A stretch of 64,000 bases of DNA from Dickeya zeae NCPPB 2538 (GTDB lineage: Bacteria > Pseudomonadota > Gammaproteobacteria > Enterobacterales > Enterobacteriaceae): assembly GCF_000406165.1 (NCBI RefSeq), contig NZ_CM001977.1, positions 124,001 to 188,000 of the forward strand. The letters are read 5' to 3'. A program made the translations under genes and the position numbers. The notes under the pieces were generated by a model. It searched no databases, had not been told where the DNA came from, and saw only the letters and a list, made by a program, of their open reading frames with translations. The stretch's first letter is position 1. Each line of letters opens with the position of its first letter. This document shows positions 25,690-35,079 of the stretch, piece by piece.

Positions 25690-26832
25690 TCAGATATTTC
25701 TCATCTTACTTGCTAGTGAAATTTTCTCTTTCATCCATGTAGTCATATCCTCTAATAATGCCATAGCAGCTGCTTTATCTTTGGCGGATCCCCAAAAACT
25801 TAATGTTAGATGCCGACCACTTTTAGAAAAATCAATACCATATTCATCATCACTCGCAGTTTTCAGAAATGCATTATTCCTAATCTGAGTTTCCACTTCA
25901 TTTTTAAGCGATGATAATTCAGGATACTCATTCTCATTAATTTCAGCATCTACATAAAACTGAACACCAGTATCTTCCTTAGAAGGACGATATACAAGTC
26001 TAAGATATGAACTTCCATTTCCCCATTCACTGGGTTTGAAATTTAAAGCTTTATAATCCCCTTCCCAGTTATTAGCACTTTTGACAATTGTGCTATCAGG
26101 TAAGATCTTTGCAACAATATCTTTACCCTCTTGGTATACAGCTTCTTCAAAGAAAGAGAGAAGTTCTTTTGCTTTTAAAAGACGATCAAAATTATTGATA
26201 ATGAAGTCTGATTGATCTTTATTCATAACATTACTCACATTATTATCATTTAATGTTAAAAGATGCGATAGAAATTCTTTATAGAAGAAAAACCATTTAT
26301 CTACTGATTCAACTGTTATATCTTTACCCACTCTAGATAATGCAGCTTCGACTAACTTTGAGTAGTTTATTACTGTCCAATCACTAAACACTGGAAATCT
26401 ATTAATCTCTGGTTTTAAAATACACTTAAATATTTCTTGGGAATTATTCTTAAGACTTTCTAAACATTCATCATAAGCTTTAAACGGATTGTTTACAGAT
26501 GAATAAACCTTATTTTCAATCCCAATGATAAAATCGTCATGAATGATAACAATATCAAGCCGTTCACCATTTTTACAGACAACCTCACGCTGAACAGTTA
26601 GCGAAGAGAAATCCATATTATCAACATCTTGCCCAAGAAGTTGCAGTAATGATTTCAATAGCCACGGTTTAATATTTGGATCTAATCCCATAAATACAGA
26701 CATGAGGTCTGAAGTAGGATTTTCCAAATAACCAGAACCGCCTATATCATAAAAATTTGGTTCAGGAATATCCTTAATGTCTAACTCTTCCACTTTTGAT
26801 AAAAAAGAGTCAGAAAGAATAGTCTCATACAT
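25690..26832 (-). CDS. PD-(D/E)XK nuclease superfamily protein
   Basis: A 380-residue AT-rich gene product with the PD-(D/E)XK_4 signature: NPTSDLMSVFMGL near residue 39, then VQREVVCKNGERLDIVI and FIIGIENKVYSSVNNP, where Asp and the E-x-K lysine form the metal-dependent active site. The C-terminal 150 residues contain a beta-rich domain (SYLRLVYRPS, VQFYVDAEI) that may bind DNA or a ligand. AGGAGAGG precedes ATG 26832. It lies 116 bp upstream of the SIR2 gene on the same strand, so the two may be co-transcribed. A broken IS3 element ends directly before its ribosome-binding site and may have displaced its promoter. Proteins of this family often occur as accessory nucleases in defence islands. 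Confidence 0.76.
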   Translation of the reverse strand: MYETILSDSFLSKVEELDIKDIPEPNFYDIGGSGYLENPTSDLMSVFMGLDPNIKPWLLKSLLQLLGQDVDNMDFSSLTVQREVVCKNGERLDIVIIHDDFIIGIENKVYSSVNNPFKAYDECLESLKNNSQEIFKCILKPEINRFPVFSDWTVINYSKLVEAALSRVGKDITVESVDKWFFFYKEFLSHLLTLNDNNVSNVMNKDQSDFIINNFDRLLKAKELLSFFEEAVYQEGKDIVAKILPDSTIVKSANNWEGDYKALNFKPSEWGNGSSYLRLVYRPSKEDTGVQFYVDAEINENEYPELSSLKNEVETQIRNNAFLKTASDDEYGIDFSKSGRHLTLSFWGSAKDKAAAMALLEDMTTWMKEKISLASKMRNI

Positions 26833-26870
26833 TTATTTAAACCTCTCCTGATGGGGTAATCCCCCCATTT

Positions 26871-27536
26871 TTAACCGGGCAGATGAGTAGAATCGGATAA
26901 GCGCTGAATATGCTGCATTGGTGTGAAGCCATTCAGCGCCATATTCGGTCGTTCATGATTATAGAACCATTGCCATTGTGTGGCGTATTCCTGCAACTCA
27001 CTCAGCGAATAAAACAGATAGTGCCCCAGCCAGTCATAACGCACTGTCCGGTTATAACGCTCAATATACGCATTCTGCTGTGGCTTCCCCGGCTGAATAA
27101 AATTGAGGGTAATATTTTGTCGTTCAGCCCATATTATCAGAGTGTTACCTGCATATTCCGGTCCGTTGTCACAACGAATCGATACCGGTTTTCCCTTCCA
27201 TTCAACCAGCTGTTCGAGAGTTCTGACTACCCGACTAGCCGGAAGGGAAAAATCGACTTCTATTGCCAGGGCCACGCGATTGAAATCATCAATAATATTC
27301 AGCAGACGGACTGAGCGGCCATCTGACAACTGATCATGCATAAAATCCATTGACCAGCTCTCATTACGGCCTGCGGGAACACTCAGTGGTTCAGGCTTTT
27401 CACGTTTCAACCGTTTTTTAGGTTTTATCCGCATATTCAGCGACAGTTCGCAGTAAATCCGGTAAATTCTTTTGTGGTTCCAGGCAAAGCCTTTCACGTT
27501 GCGCAGATACAGGTAACACAGACCGAAACCCCAGTT
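26871..27536 (-). pseudogene. IS3-family transposase OrfB, 5' truncated
   Basis: C-terminal part of an IS3-group transposase with the rve integrase core: SWSMDFMHDQLSDG (first Asp), RCDNGPEYAG (second Asp) and QQNAYIERYNRTVR (Glu), all intact. The frame can be followed upstream through LCYLYLRNVKGFAWNHK to a TGA at 27537-27539; the rest of OrfB and all of OrfA are missing. At about 27537 the sequence changes to unrelated DNA that runs into an IS5-type remnant. The element is therefore dead unless helped in trans. Confidence 0.85.
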
Positions 27537-27646
27537 TCACTGGCTGTGTCAACAACACCGCTTAATGTCCGCACCTCCACCTCCGCACTGAAAGCCGCTG
27601 CGGGGGCTAAAAAAAATACCACGATGAACTCTACTGTCATGGGCTG

Positions 27647-28108
27647 GGTCGCTCTAGAGGCGGCTTTGGCACCAAAATCCATCTGGCGACGGATAGCACA
27701 GGATTACCGCTGAGTTTTTGTCTGAGCGGTGGACAGGCCCACGAGAGCCGATATGCGGAAACCTTGCTTAACCGGATTGGGATTATCAGAAAAAGCGGGC
27801 ACCTGAAATCGCGTCCGGGCGCGGTGCTGGCTGATAAAGGGTACTCAAGCCATTCACTACGTTAGCATTTGAAAATAAAAGGAATAAAAGCTGTAATTCC
27901 ATTCAAGTCGAATGAAAAAGCCAGCCGGGATAGGCGTCGGAAACTTGATATCCAGAAGTACAAAAAACGTAATATCGTTGAACGCTGTTTTGCCCGGCTG
28001 AAGGAACATCGCCGAATTGCAACCCGCTCGGAAAAAACAGCCAGAAACTACCTGAGTATGCTTAAGTTGGGCGCTATCCGGTTATTTTTAAAGCGGTTGT
28101 CAAATTAA
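27647..28108 (+). pseudogene. IS5-family transposase remnant with in-frame stop
   Basis: Reading from 27647, GRSRGGFGTKIHLATDSTG and LADKGYSS match the DDE domain of IS5-group transposases. A TAG at 27863-27865 interrupts the frame, which then continues without a shift through KAVIPFKSNEK and ERCFARLKEHRRIATR to the normal C-terminal LGAIRLFLKRL and a TAA. The N-terminal part is missing, so the gene is both truncated and nonsense-mutated. AGGGACACACCCT just downstream (28108-28120) may be the terminal inverted repeat. Confidence 0.82.
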
Positions 28109-28213
28109 GGGACACACCCTAGTAAAGCTAAAATGATCTCCAGATTACCCCCCGATTATCGGTGGTTCTTGCTGGATTTAGATGTTCTTTGGTAGACGAT
28201 TTTTTCAATAAAA

Positions 28214-28234
28214 AAGCCCATATAACATGGGCTT
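28214..28234 (-). terminator. Terminator of yicC
   Basis: AAGCCCA / TGGGCTT stem of seven base pairs, followed on the minus strand by a run of six T; it lies about 28 bases past the yicC stop. Confidence 0.8.
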
Positions 28235-28261
28235 GTGTAATCAAATGGATTTTGAGAGAAC

Positions 28262-29125
28262 TTACTCAATATTCTGAATCTGTTCCCGCATCTGCTCGAT
28301 CAGCACTTTCAGTTCGATGGCGGAGGCGGTGACGTCGGCGTTGATGGATTTGGAACCTAGCGTGTTCGATTCGCGGTTGAATTCCTGCATCATAAAGTCC
28401 AGACGGCGGCCGACGGCTTCCTGCTTGTTGAGGATTTTGTAGGTTTCCCGCACGTGGGCTTCCAGCCGGTCGAGTTCTTCGGCCACGTCGATGCGTTGCG
28501 CCATCAGCACCAGCTCTTGTTCCAGCCGGTTGCCGTCGAGCTGCACCTGCGCTTCTTCCAGCTTGCTTTGCAGTTTTTCCCGTTGCCACTGCAGAATGTT
28601 CGGCATGTGGGCGCGGACTTTGGCGACTTCGGCGCTGACGCCGACCAGACGTTGTTCAATCAACGCTTTGAGCGCGTTGCCTTCGCTTTCGCGCGCGAGG
28701 ATAAAGTCATCCAGCGCGGCTTCCAGCGCCTGCATCAGTTCTGTGCTGATGGCGTCCAGATCCTGCTCCTGTGCCGACATCACTCCCGGCCAGCGCAGGA
28801 CGTCGAGTGGGTTGACCTCGCCTTCGTCACTTTGCATTTTCACCCAATTCGCCGCCGCAACCAGTTGTTTGGCCAGTGACTCGTTGAGGATCAGTTGCCC
28901 CTGTGAGCGCGGGTCCAGATCAAAACGCAGGCCACACTCGATTTTGCCTCGGGTCAGACGGTTGCGGATGCGTTCGCGGATTACCGGCTCCAGGCTTCGG
29001 AATTGTTCGGGTAAACGGATGTAGGTTTCCAGATAACGCTGGTTTACGGAGCGCAGCTCCCAGGCGGCGCTGCCCCATTCACCCTTGATTTCTCGCCGGG
29101 CGTAAGCGGTCATGCTACGAATCAT
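28262..29125 (-). CDS. yicC: YicC family endoribonuclease
   Basis: A 287-residue protein matching E. coli YicC in length and in its start MIRSMTAYARREIKGEWGSAAWELRSVNQRYLE; the DUF1732 C-terminus (RRLDFMMQEFNRESNTLGSKS) is intact. ATG 29125 was chosen by this homology; a longer in-frame start at 29209 is not conserved. YicC proteins have been reported as endoribonucleases that act in RNA turnover. In E. coli yicC is divergent from and adjacent to rph. Here about 30 kb of accessory DNA separates the two, so this is a major insertion or expansion site. Confidence 0.93.
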   Translation of the reverse strand: MIRSMTAYARREIKGEWGSAAWELRSVNQRYLETYIRLPEQFRSLEPVIRERIRNRLTRGKIECGLRFDLDPRSQGQLILNESLAKQLVAAANWVKMQSDEGEVNPLDVLRWPGVMSAQEQDLDAISTELMQALEAALDDFILARESEGNALKALIEQRLVGVSAEVAKVRAHMPNILQWQREKLQSKLEEAQVQLDGNRLEQELVLMAQRIDVAEELDRLEAHVRETYKILNKQEAVGRRLDFMMQEFNRESNTLGSKSINADVTASAIELKVLIEQMREQIQNIE

Positions 29126-29254
29126 CGGTGCATACCTGTTAAGAAGTGATGAGGTAATTATAACGGGCGCTTTACTAAAAGCGACAGCGGTAACGGGCTG
29201 ACAAATCACGGCTTCCGGCCGGGCAGTGCCGTGGCCGGAAACGTAAGGAGGGAA

Positions 29255-30163
29255 TCAGGCGGCGTCCAGCAGCGGCTGGCACTGGCTGGCGAGTTCACGG
29301 CACTTACTTTTCAGCACCTGTTTGAGTTGCAGGATCTCGCGGGATTGCGGGATATCGCGGCGGCTTATCAGCATCACTTCGAACGGCAGTGGCTGGCTGA
29401 TGGGCACGATTTTGAGCTGGTCAGCGTAACGACGGGCGGTGAACAGGTCGACAATACCGGTGCCACCACCTGCCAGCACCATGTCGGCGATCACCGAATA
29501 GGTTTTGATGTACAGCGACGCGGCGGGTTTAAGGCGGCGATCATGCAGTGCGCGATGTACCACCTGGCCCAGCGGGTCTTGCTGCTGCATCATCAACAGG
29601 TTGTTGTGGCACAGCCATTCCAGCGATACCGGCCCTTGTTGCGGGCTGTCTTTCGGCAGTATCGCCACCATACGTGACTGGCACAGCGGTTCGGCCAGTA
29701 AATCCGGCGGCACCTGCTGGCCGAATACCAGCGCCAGGTCGAGCTGGTGCTGCTGAATGTTCTGGCACAGGGTGCTGAAGTGCTCGGTGACCAGTTCGAT
29801 GTTCATGAGCGGCACCTGCTGCTGGAACTCGACCATCGCCGGGGCGACAATCATCTGGCCGAAGGCGTGAGCCGCACCGAGCCGCATGGTTTCGCACTGG
29901 CCTTTGCGAATGTTCTCGGTCAGGCGGGAAATCGCCTGCAACTGGCTGTAGAGCTGTTCTATCTCCGGCATCAGCCGTTGCCCTTCCACTGTAGGGACCA
30001 GGCCTTGCGAACGCCGTTCGAACAGGGCGAATCCCAATTGCTGTTCGGCGTGATTCAGCACCCGGCTGACGTTGGGTTGGGAAACGTTGAGTAGCCGTGC
30101 TGCACCGCTGATGGTGCCGGCCTGAACGATCGCCTGAAAGACTTCGATGTGGCGTAAACGCAT
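29255..30163 (-). CDS. LysR-family transcriptional regulator
   Basis: A 302-residue LysR regulator. The N-terminal winged helix is MRLRHIEVFQAIVQAGTISGAARLLNVSQPNVSRVL, and a periplasmic-binding-protein-like effector domain follows from about residue 90. The start at 30163 was set by this conserved N-terminus; in-frame codons up to 30412 have no matching domain. It lies 128 bp downstream of the M19 dipeptidase gene on the same strand and is probably the local regulator of the dipeptidase and of the divergent peptide-transport operon, as LysR proteins usually act on nearby genes. Ligand unknown. Confidence 0.88.
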   Translation of the reverse strand: MRLRHIEVFQAIVQAGTISGAARLLNVSQPNVSRVLNHAEQQLGFALFERRSQGLVPTVEGQRLMPEIEQLYSQLQAISRLTENIRKGQCETMRLGAAHAFGQMIVAPAMVEFQQQVPLMNIELVTEHFSTLCQNIQQHQLDLALVFGQQVPPDLLAEPLCQSRMVAILPKDSPQQGPVSLEWLCHNNLLMMQQQDPLGQVVHRALHDRRLKPAASLYIKTYSVIADMVLAGGGTGIVDLFTARRYADQLKIVPISQPLPFEVMLISRRDIPQSREILQLKQVLKSKCRELASQCQPLLDAA

Positions 30164-30290
30164 AACCTGAGTCCTGTGTATGGTGTGTTCCCGACCGGCC
30201 CGATGGAGCACGATCCAACGTATAAACAAGCAAAATTCACGCCAGATAATTGAAAAACGCGGTGCAACCGCTGTAAGCCGCGGCTGCTGG

Positions 30291-31373
30291 CTATTCGCCC
30301 CAGGTGGCTTCGAGCACGCGCAACCAGTTGCCGTAACAGATCTTCTCCATAAGAGTGCGTGAGTAGCCCCGCCCGGCCAGTGCCTGCACCAAAATGGGGA
30401 AACCGGCCACATCCTTCATGTCACCGGGGATGGTGGTGCCATCCAGATCGGAACCGAAGCCGACGCCATTTTCTCCCAATTTTTCCAGCAGATACTCCAC
30501 ATGGCGGACGATCTCCTGCACCGTGGCGGTCGGGTCTTTACGGCCGTCGGCACGCAGGAAGGAGGTACCAAAATTGACGCCGACAAACCCGTCGCGTTCG
30601 CGAATCGCCGCCAATTGGCTGTCTGTCAGGTTGCGCGACTGGGCGCACAAGGCGTGGGCATTGGAGTGGCTGGCTACTAATGGTGCATCGGAAACCGCTG
30701 CCGTTTGCCAGAAGCCTTTTTCATCCATGTGGGAGAGGTCCACCAGAATGCGTTTGGCGTTGCAGGCGCGTACCAGTCGCAGCCCGGCGTCGGTCAGGCC
30801 GTCGCCGGTGTCTGGGGAGGAAGGAAAGCGAAAGGGCACTCCCTGACCGAAGATATTCGGCCTGCTCCACAATGGCCCCAGGCTGCGCAGCCCAGAGGCG
30901 TAGAGAATATCCAGCAGATCCAGGTCGGCATCCAGCATCTCGGCACCTTCGATGTGCATCACGGCGGCCACCACGCCTTCTGCCATGCAGCGACGGATAT
31001 CCGCCACGCTGCGGCAGACTCGCAGTTGCCCGCCAGACGCCGCTTCAAGGCGCAACAGGGTGGAGAGCATCCAGAAGCTGATGTCACGCGCCTGCGCCAT
31101 CGATGGAGTCGTTAATGAAACGTTACCATCTGGTATGGATGTTGCATCACCATTGGCAGAAGGAACGTAGGTGGCGAACAGGCCGCCAGCGAATCCGCCC
31201 TGCCGGATCCGGGGCAGGTCAATGTGACCTTGCGACGGCCCGTTCAGAAAGGCATCGGTGGGATTATCGCGATGAAGCCGCCACAGACGTGATAACACGT
31301 CGTTGTGACCATCAAAGACAGGGAGTGCGGCGTGCTGCTCAAGCGGCTTGTCTGACACAGGCGAATCTGACAT
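30291..31373 (-). CDS. Membrane dipeptidase-type zinc peptidase (M19)
   Basis: A 360-residue M19 dipeptidase. Metal ligands are visible: VFDGHNDVLSR (His-x-Asp), MHIEGAEML (bridging Glu), a histidine in VDLSHMDEKG, SHSNAHAL, and FGSDLDGT for the last Asp. Family members hydrolyse dipeptides and tolerate a D-residue at the C-terminal position. No signal peptide is seen, so a cytoplasmic location is likely. ATG 31373 (MSDSPVSD) is the most natural start, although the ribosome-binding site is weak; ATG 31487 is in frame. It is divergent from a peptide ABC importer and would cleave the peptides this system brings in. Confidence 0.88.
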   Translation of the reverse strand: MSDSPVSDKPLEQHAALPVFDGHNDVLSRLWRLHRDNPTDAFLNGPSQGHIDLPRIRQGGFAGGLFATYVPSANGDATSIPDGNVSLTTPSMAQARDISFWMLSTLLRLEAASGGQLRVCRSVADIRRCMAEGVVAAVMHIEGAEMLDADLDLLDILYASGLRSLGPLWSRPNIFGQGVPFRFPSSPDTGDGLTDAGLRLVRACNAKRILVDLSHMDEKGFWQTAAVSDAPLVASHSNAHALCAQSRNLTDSQLAAIRERDGFVGVNFGTSFLRADGRKDPTATVQEIVRHVEYLLEKLGENGVGFGSDLDGTTIPGDMKDVAGFPILVQALAGRGYSRTLMEKICYGNWLRVLEATWGE

Positions 31374-31574
31374 GGATGAAGTACCGATACTGGATTGAAG
31401 GAAAATGATTTTCTGAGATGGAACCTGATGTGCACCTTCCTGGTGCAGGTCATTCAGGCGGAGAAATTTTGTTCGCCGCGTCACCATTTAAGCCAGCGCC
31501 CGTGATGTCTGTCAAGCCGCAAAAAGAAAAAAATATCTTATTTTGTATTTTAAAATCAGACACTTGGGGGATTA
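31374..31574. promoter_or_regulatory. Divergent promoter region, dipeptidase / peptide importer
   Basis: 201 bp between two divergent starts. The right half is AT-rich (AAAAAGAAAAAAATATC near 31520-31540), as expected for a promoter. A LysR-type operator is likely here, but no T-N11-A site could be assigned with confidence. Confidence 0.45.
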
Positions 31575-33170
31575 ATGGTTACCAGAAGACGTTTTCTTGC
31601 CGGTTGCGCTACCGTACCTTTCCTGTCCTGGCTTAATGTGAACACCGCGTTCGCCGATACGCCGCCATCCATGCTGGTGATGGCGATGCAGCTTGATAAC
31701 ATGACCAGTCTCGACCCGCAGGAAGGGTTCGAGGCGGTGGGAACTGAAATTATCGGCAATCTCTATCAGCGTCTGGTGATGCCGAATCCGACCAACCCGC
31801 AAGAGGTGATTGGTGATTTGGCTGTCAGTTGGGAAGTGGCCAACGACAGCAAAACGTTCACTTTTCACCTCAACCCGAAGGCCCAATTCGCTGATGGCTC
31901 GCCGGTGACCGCTACCGATGCGGCCTTCTCGCTGCAACGTGCGGTGAAGCTGGATAAGAGCCCGGCGTTCATCATCAACCAGTTCGGTTTTACCAAAGAT
32001 AATGTGGAGCAGCACATTACCGCGCCGGATGACAGCACACTGGTGATAAGCCTTGATAAACCGGCGGCGGAAACCTTCCTGTTGTATTGCCTGTCGGCTC
32101 CGGTGGGCAGCATCGTGCAGAAAAAAGCCGCTCTGGCGAATCAGCAAAATGACGATCTGGGCAACCAGTGGCTGAAGCAGAATAGCGCCGGTTCCGGCCC
32201 GTTCTCGCTGGTGAGCTGGAAGGCCAGTGAAAGCATCATTTTGCAGAAAAACGATCACTTCCCGGCGAACAACGCCTTCAAACGGGTGCTGATTAAACAC
32301 ATTGTTGACCCGTCCGCCCAGTTGCTGATGTTGCAAAAAGGGGACGTGGATATCGCCCGCAACCTGACCACCGAGCAGATCCGTCCGTTGGTGAACGACA
32401 GCAACTACCATTTGGTGCGCGAGAGCATCGCCAGCGTGATGTTGCTGTCTTGCAATACCGCCAACGAGTTCCTGAAAAAGCCGCAGGTATGGCAGGCTAT
32501 CAAGTGGGCGCTGGACTACGACAGCATCCAGAAAAACATTCTGCCGCTCACGCACAAGGTTCATCAGAGCTTCCTGCCGGGCGGCTTCCCGGCGGCGTTG
32601 GACGATAACCCGTTCCACCTGGATGTCGCCAAAGCCAAAGCGTTGCTGAAAGACGCCGGTTATCTCGATGGTTTTGACATTACCCTGGATCACTACTCCG
32701 CGCAGCCGTACCCGGATATCGCGCAGGCAATCCAGACCCAGTTGGGCGCTATCGGCATCCGCGTGAAACTGATCGCGGCGGAAAACCGTCAGGTGTTGAC
32801 CAAAATGCGCGCCCGCCAGCAGCAACTGGCGCTGACAGCGTGGGGGGCCGACTATTTTGACCCGAACTCCAACGCCGAAGCGTTTTGCATCAACACCGAC
32901 AACAGCGAGGGTGCGCGCAACCGCACGCTGGCGTGGCGTTGCAACTGGTCGGATGAAAAATTCAATCAGTTGACCGAGCAGGCGCTGCATGAGCAGGACC
33001 CGGCTAAACGCATCGCGCTGTACGAAACCCTGCAACGTAACCACCGTGAGCAGAGCCCGTTCACACTGATGATGCAGGATGAGAAAACGCTGGCCTGTCG
33101 CAAGAACCTCAGCGACGTCACTATGACGGTCTTAAGCAAGGTGCCTTACCAGCAGGTGAAGAAAGCCTGA
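31575..33170 (+). CDS. Peptide ABC transporter substrate-binding protein (SBP_bac_5), probable Tat substrate
   Basis: A 531-residue extracytoplasmic binding protein of the DppA/OppA cluster (family 5). The signal peptide MVTRRRFLAGCATVPFLSW has a twin-arginine motif (TRRRFL) and a likely cleavage after AFA, so Tat export is plausible. The family signature region is IIGNLYQRLVMPN and DLAVSWEVANDSKTFTFHL. GGGGGA precedes ATG 31575. It is the first of six genes transcribed together, each overlapping or nearly touching the next. It probably captures peptides in the periplasm for the downstream permeases. Confidence 0.9.
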   Translation: MVTRRRFLAGCATVPFLSWLNVNTAFADTPPSMLVMAMQLDNMTSLDPQEGFEAVGTEIIGNLYQRLVMPNPTNPQEVIGDLAVSWEVANDSKTFTFHLNPKAQFADGSPVTATDAAFSLQRAVKLDKSPAFIINQFGFTKDNVEQHITAPDDSTLVISLDKPAAETFLLYCLSAPVGSIVQKKAALANQQNDDLGNQWLKQNSAGSGPFSLVSWKASESIILQKNDHFPANNAFKRVLIKHIVDPSAQLLMLQKGDVDIARNLTTEQIRPLVNDSNYHLVRESIASVMLLSCNTANEFLKKPQVWQAIKWALDYDSIQKNILPLTHKVHQSFLPGGFPAALDDNPFHLDVAKAKALLKDAGYLDGFDITLDHYSAQPYPDIAQAIQTQLGAIGIRVKLIAAENRQVLTKMRARQQQLALTAWGADYFDPNSNAEAFCINTDNSEGARNRTLAWRCNWSDEKFNQLTEQALHEQDPAKRIALYETLQRNHREQSPFTLMMQDEKTLACRKNLSDVTMTVLSKVPYQQVKKA

Positions 33171-34180
33171 TGCAGATACTGATTCGTTTTTGCAGTACGC
33201 TCGGCAGCCTGTTGTTGACCCTGTTGGGGCTTTCGGTACTGACCTTTTTCATCGGTCGGATTATGCCGACCGACCCGGTGCTTGCCGCCGTTGGGGACAA
33301 TGCCCCGCAGGCGGTGGTGGAGCGGGTGCGTCAGGAAATGGGGCTGGATCAGCCCCTGTGGGTGCAATACGGTCACTACCTGAATCAACTGCTGCATGGC
33401 GATTTAGGTCGTTCGGTGCTGACCTCTAACCCGGTCACCACCGATATTGCTCGTTATTTCCCTGCCACGCTGGAACTGGCGACGGCGGCGATCATCGTCG
33501 CGGCGCTGGTCGGCATTCCGCTGGGGGTGTGGGCGGCGGTGCGCCAGGGGCGCTGGGTCGATCAGGTGATTCGCGTCATCTGTCTGGCGGGCCATTCACT
33601 GCCGGTATTTGTGCTGGCGTTACTCAGCCTGCTGGTGTTCTATGCGGTGCTGGGCATTGCGCCGGGGCCGGGGCGGCAGGACATCATCTTTCAGGATATG
33701 GTGCCGCACGTGACCGGGTTGCTGACGGTGGATTCGCTACTGGCGGGTGACTATGACGCACTGCGTGACGCGCTGGCGCACATGGTGCAGCCGGTGCTGA
33801 TTCTGGCGTATTTCAGTATGGCGTATATCACCCGTATGACCCGCACCTTCATGCTTAACGCACTCAGCGGCGAGTTTGTGATCACCGCCCGCGCCAAAGG
33901 GTTATCGTCCCGTCGGGTGGTCTGGCGGCACGCGTTCCCCACGGTTGCGGTACAGCTGGTCACCGTACTGGCGTTGACCTACGCCGGGCTGCTCGAAGGG
34001 GCGGTGGTGACAGAAAACGTCTTCTCCTGGCCGGGGTTGGGCCAATACCTTACCACCGCGTTGCTCAACGCAGATATGAACCCGGTGGTGGGTGCCACGT
34101 TGCTGGTAGGCGCAGTCTATGTGCTGCTGAACCTGCTGGCTGACATTTTCTATCGACTTTTGGATCCCCGCGTAACATGA
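33170..34180 (+). CDS. Peptide ABC transporter permease (DppB type)
   Basis: A 336-residue inner-membrane permease with an N-terminal membrane helix (LGSLLLTLLGLSVLTFFIGRI), the DppB/OppB-type PTDP motif and further helices. The EAA loop reads ARAKGLSSRRVVWRHAFP. ATG 33170 overlaps the previous stop by one base (TGATG). It forms the translocation pore with the next gene product. Confidence 0.92.
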   Translation: MQILIRFCSTLGSLLLTLLGLSVLTFFIGRIMPTDPVLAAVGDNAPQAVVERVRQEMGLDQPLWVQYGHYLNQLLHGDLGRSVLTSNPVTTDIARYFPATLELATAAIIVAALVGIPLGVWAAVRQGRWVDQVIRVICLAGHSLPVFVLALLSLLVFYAVLGIAPGPGRQDIIFQDMVPHVTGLLTVDSLLAGDYDALRDALAHMVQPVLILAYFSMAYITRMTRTFMLNALSGEFVITARAKGLSSRRVVWRHAFPTVAVQLVTVLALTYAGLLEGAVVTENVFSWPGLGQYLTTALLNADMNPVVGATLLVGAVYVLLNLLADIFYRLLDPRVT

Positions 34181-35079
34181 GTTTTTTGGTCTCACGAGCC
34201 TGGTTGCTCGACGAAACGCCCGCCACACGCCGTCAGGCGGTGTGGGGGCAGCGTTACCGCCTGTGGCTGGGGTTTCGCACCAATCCGCTGGCGGTGATAG
34301 GGTTGATCATCATCGCGGTGGTGATGCTGCTGGCACTGGTGGCCCCCTGGCTGGCCCCTTACGACCCCGGTTTTCAGAACCTGTCTAACAGGTTGGCCGC
34401 GCCGTCTGCGGCGCACTGGTTCGGCACCGATGAACTGGGGCGTGATGTGTTCAGCCGTATTGTCTACGGCGGGCGTACCACGCTCGGTATGGTGCTCGCG
34501 GTGGTGGCGCTGACCGCGCCCATCGGCCTGCTGGTTGGCTGTATCGCCGGTTATGCCGGTGGGTGGCTGGATAAAATCCTGATGCGGCTGACCGATATCT
34601 TTCTGGCCTTTCCTCGACTGGTGCTGGCGCTGGCGTTTGTCGCGGCGCTGAAACCGGGAGTGGAAAGCGCCATTCTGGCGATTGCGCTGACCGCCTGGCC
34701 ACCGTATGCCCGGCTGGCGCGAGCGGAAACGCTGCAATTCCGTCATACCGATTTTATCGCCGCCAGCCGCCTGACCGGTGCTGCGCCGCTGCGCATCATT
34801 CTGCGCCACATTATGCCGTTGTGCGTACCGAGCCTGATTGTGCGGGTGACGTTGGACATGAGCTCCATCATCATCACCGCCGCCAGTCTGGGCTTTCTTG
34901 GCATGGGTGCACAGCCGCCGTCACCGGAGTGGGGCACGATGATCGCCACCGCGCGGCGTTTCCTGTTCAACGCCTGGTGGGTGCCATTAGTGCCCTGCGT
35001 CGCCATTTTCCTGACCTCGCTGGCCTTTAACTTTTTGGGTGATGGCCTGCGTGATGTGCTGGACCCGAAGGAGCGCTAA
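34177..35079 (+). CDS. Peptide ABC transporter permease (DppC type)
   Basis: A 300-residue permease of the DppC/OppC family. The N-terminal cytoplasmic stretch is followed by a helix (AVIGLIIIAVVMLLALVAPWLAPYDP), then HWFGTDELGRDVFSRIVYG, a hallmark of the family, and the EAA loop AASRLTGAAPLRIILRHIMP. ATG 34177 overlaps the dppB-like stop (ATGA), so translation is coupled. Pairs with the upstream permease. Confidence 0.92.
   Translation: MSFLVSRAWLLDETPATRRQAVWGQRYRLWLGFRTNPLAVIGLIIIAVVMLLALVAPWLAPYDPGFQNLSNRLAAPSAAHWFGTDELGRDVFSRIVYGGRTTLGMVLAVVALTAPIGLLVGCIAGYAGGWLDKILMRLTDIFLAFPRLVLALAFVAALKPGVESAILAIALTAWPPYARLARAETLQFRHTDFIAASRLTGAAPLRIILRHIMPLCVPSLIVRVTLDMSSIIITAASLGFLGMGAQPPSPEWGTMIATARRFLFNAWWVPLVPCVAIFLTSLAFNFLGDGLRDVLDPKER

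Larger units (their letters stand above)
26854..28120. mobile_element. Scar of two nested or abutting insertion sequences
   Basis: A minus-strand IS3-type 3' fragment and a plus-strand IS5-type 3' fragment point away from each other, with about 110 bp of unassigned sequence (27537-27646) between them. Both lack their 5' halves, so a deletion between two elements, or an insertion followed by deletion, is likely. The scar marks the boundary between the AT-rich island and the yicC backbone. Confidence 0.7.

Noticed and set aside
30164..30412. N-terminal extension of the LysR gene
   Set aside because: The conserved winged-helix start is at 30163; the extension has no domain and runs into the end of the dipeptidase gene.
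31599..31610. Lipobox LAGC in the peptide-binding protein
   Set aside because: It lies only four residues after the arginines with no hydrophobic stretch before it; a Tat signal with AFA cleavage fits better.
31572..33044. 490-codon minus-strand frame opposite the peptide-binding protein
   Set aside because: Shadow of a high-GC gene; the plus strand has a clear signal peptide and family match.
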